A model generated the notes under the pieces. It was not told the DNA's origin, ran no database searches, and saw nothing but the letters and a program-made list of their open reading frames with translations. 5,560 nucleotides of DNA from Deltaproteobacteria bacterium (lineage in GTDB: Bacteria; Bdellovibrionota_C; UBA2361; SZUA-149; JADYYL01): assembly GCA_020853655.1 (NCBI GenBank), contig JADYYL010000420.1, positions 1-5,560 on the forward strand. Reading direction: 5' to 3'. Every line of letters begins with the position of its first letter. The first letter of the stretch is position 1. Made by a program: the position numbers and the translations under genes. This document shows positions 5,540 to 5,560 of the stretch, one piece after another.

Positions 5540-5560
5540 GCGCGAGTCGCCCGAGCTAAT

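Overview
This is a GC-rich bacterial window of ordinary chromosomal character. It carries six protein genes, one cut by the left edge, and a structured right end of about 450 bases without a gene. No rRNA, tRNA, CRISPR array, transposase or phage gene was seen. The combination of genes (TypA/BipA GTPase, Mpg-type DNA glycosylase, compact M50 protease, a leaderless BtuF-like protein, a DUF6580-like membrane protein) would fit a soil or sediment lineage such as Gemmatimonadota or Acidobacteriota. That placement is inferred from the general look of the proteins, not from a marker comparison.

Layout. 1-1167 (minus) is the N-terminal 389 residues of TypA/BipA; its C-terminus lies left of the window. 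1359-1988 (minus) is a 209-residue soluble protein with a DUF5610-like domain and a strong Shine-Dalgarno sequence. Upstream of it is a good match to a sigma-54 (-24/-12) promoter. 2194-2781 (plus) is an alkyladenine DNA glycosylase of the AAG/MPG family starting at GTG. 2849-3505 (plus) is a short site-2-protease-type M50 metalloprotease. 3477-4421 (minus) is a BtuF-like corrinoid-binding protein with no signal peptide; it overlaps the protease gene tail to tail by 29 nt. 4576-5112 (minus) is a multi-pass DUF6580-like membrane protein.

How the genes may work together. The AAG and M50 genes are codirectional and 67 nt apart, but no functional link is evident. The membrane protein and the corrinoid-binding protein are codirectional, 154 nt apart, and could form a small vitamin B12-related uptake or handling unit; this is inference from adjacency. 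The typA and DUF5610 genes are also codirectional (191 nt apart), with no obvious functional link.

The least explained part is 5358-5540. It holds a long imperfect hairpin (5365-5453) with a 3-nt loop. Its five G-U pairs exist only in plus-strand RNA. It is followed by a perfect 19-bp inverted repeat (5466-5516) that, read on the minus strand, runs into a T-tract like an intrinsic terminator for a gene beyond the right edge. Short sequences are shared between the two hairpins, so mutually exclusive pairings are possible. This could be a structured RNA, a MITE/REP-like element or a terminator array; the window ends before its right-hand context can be read.
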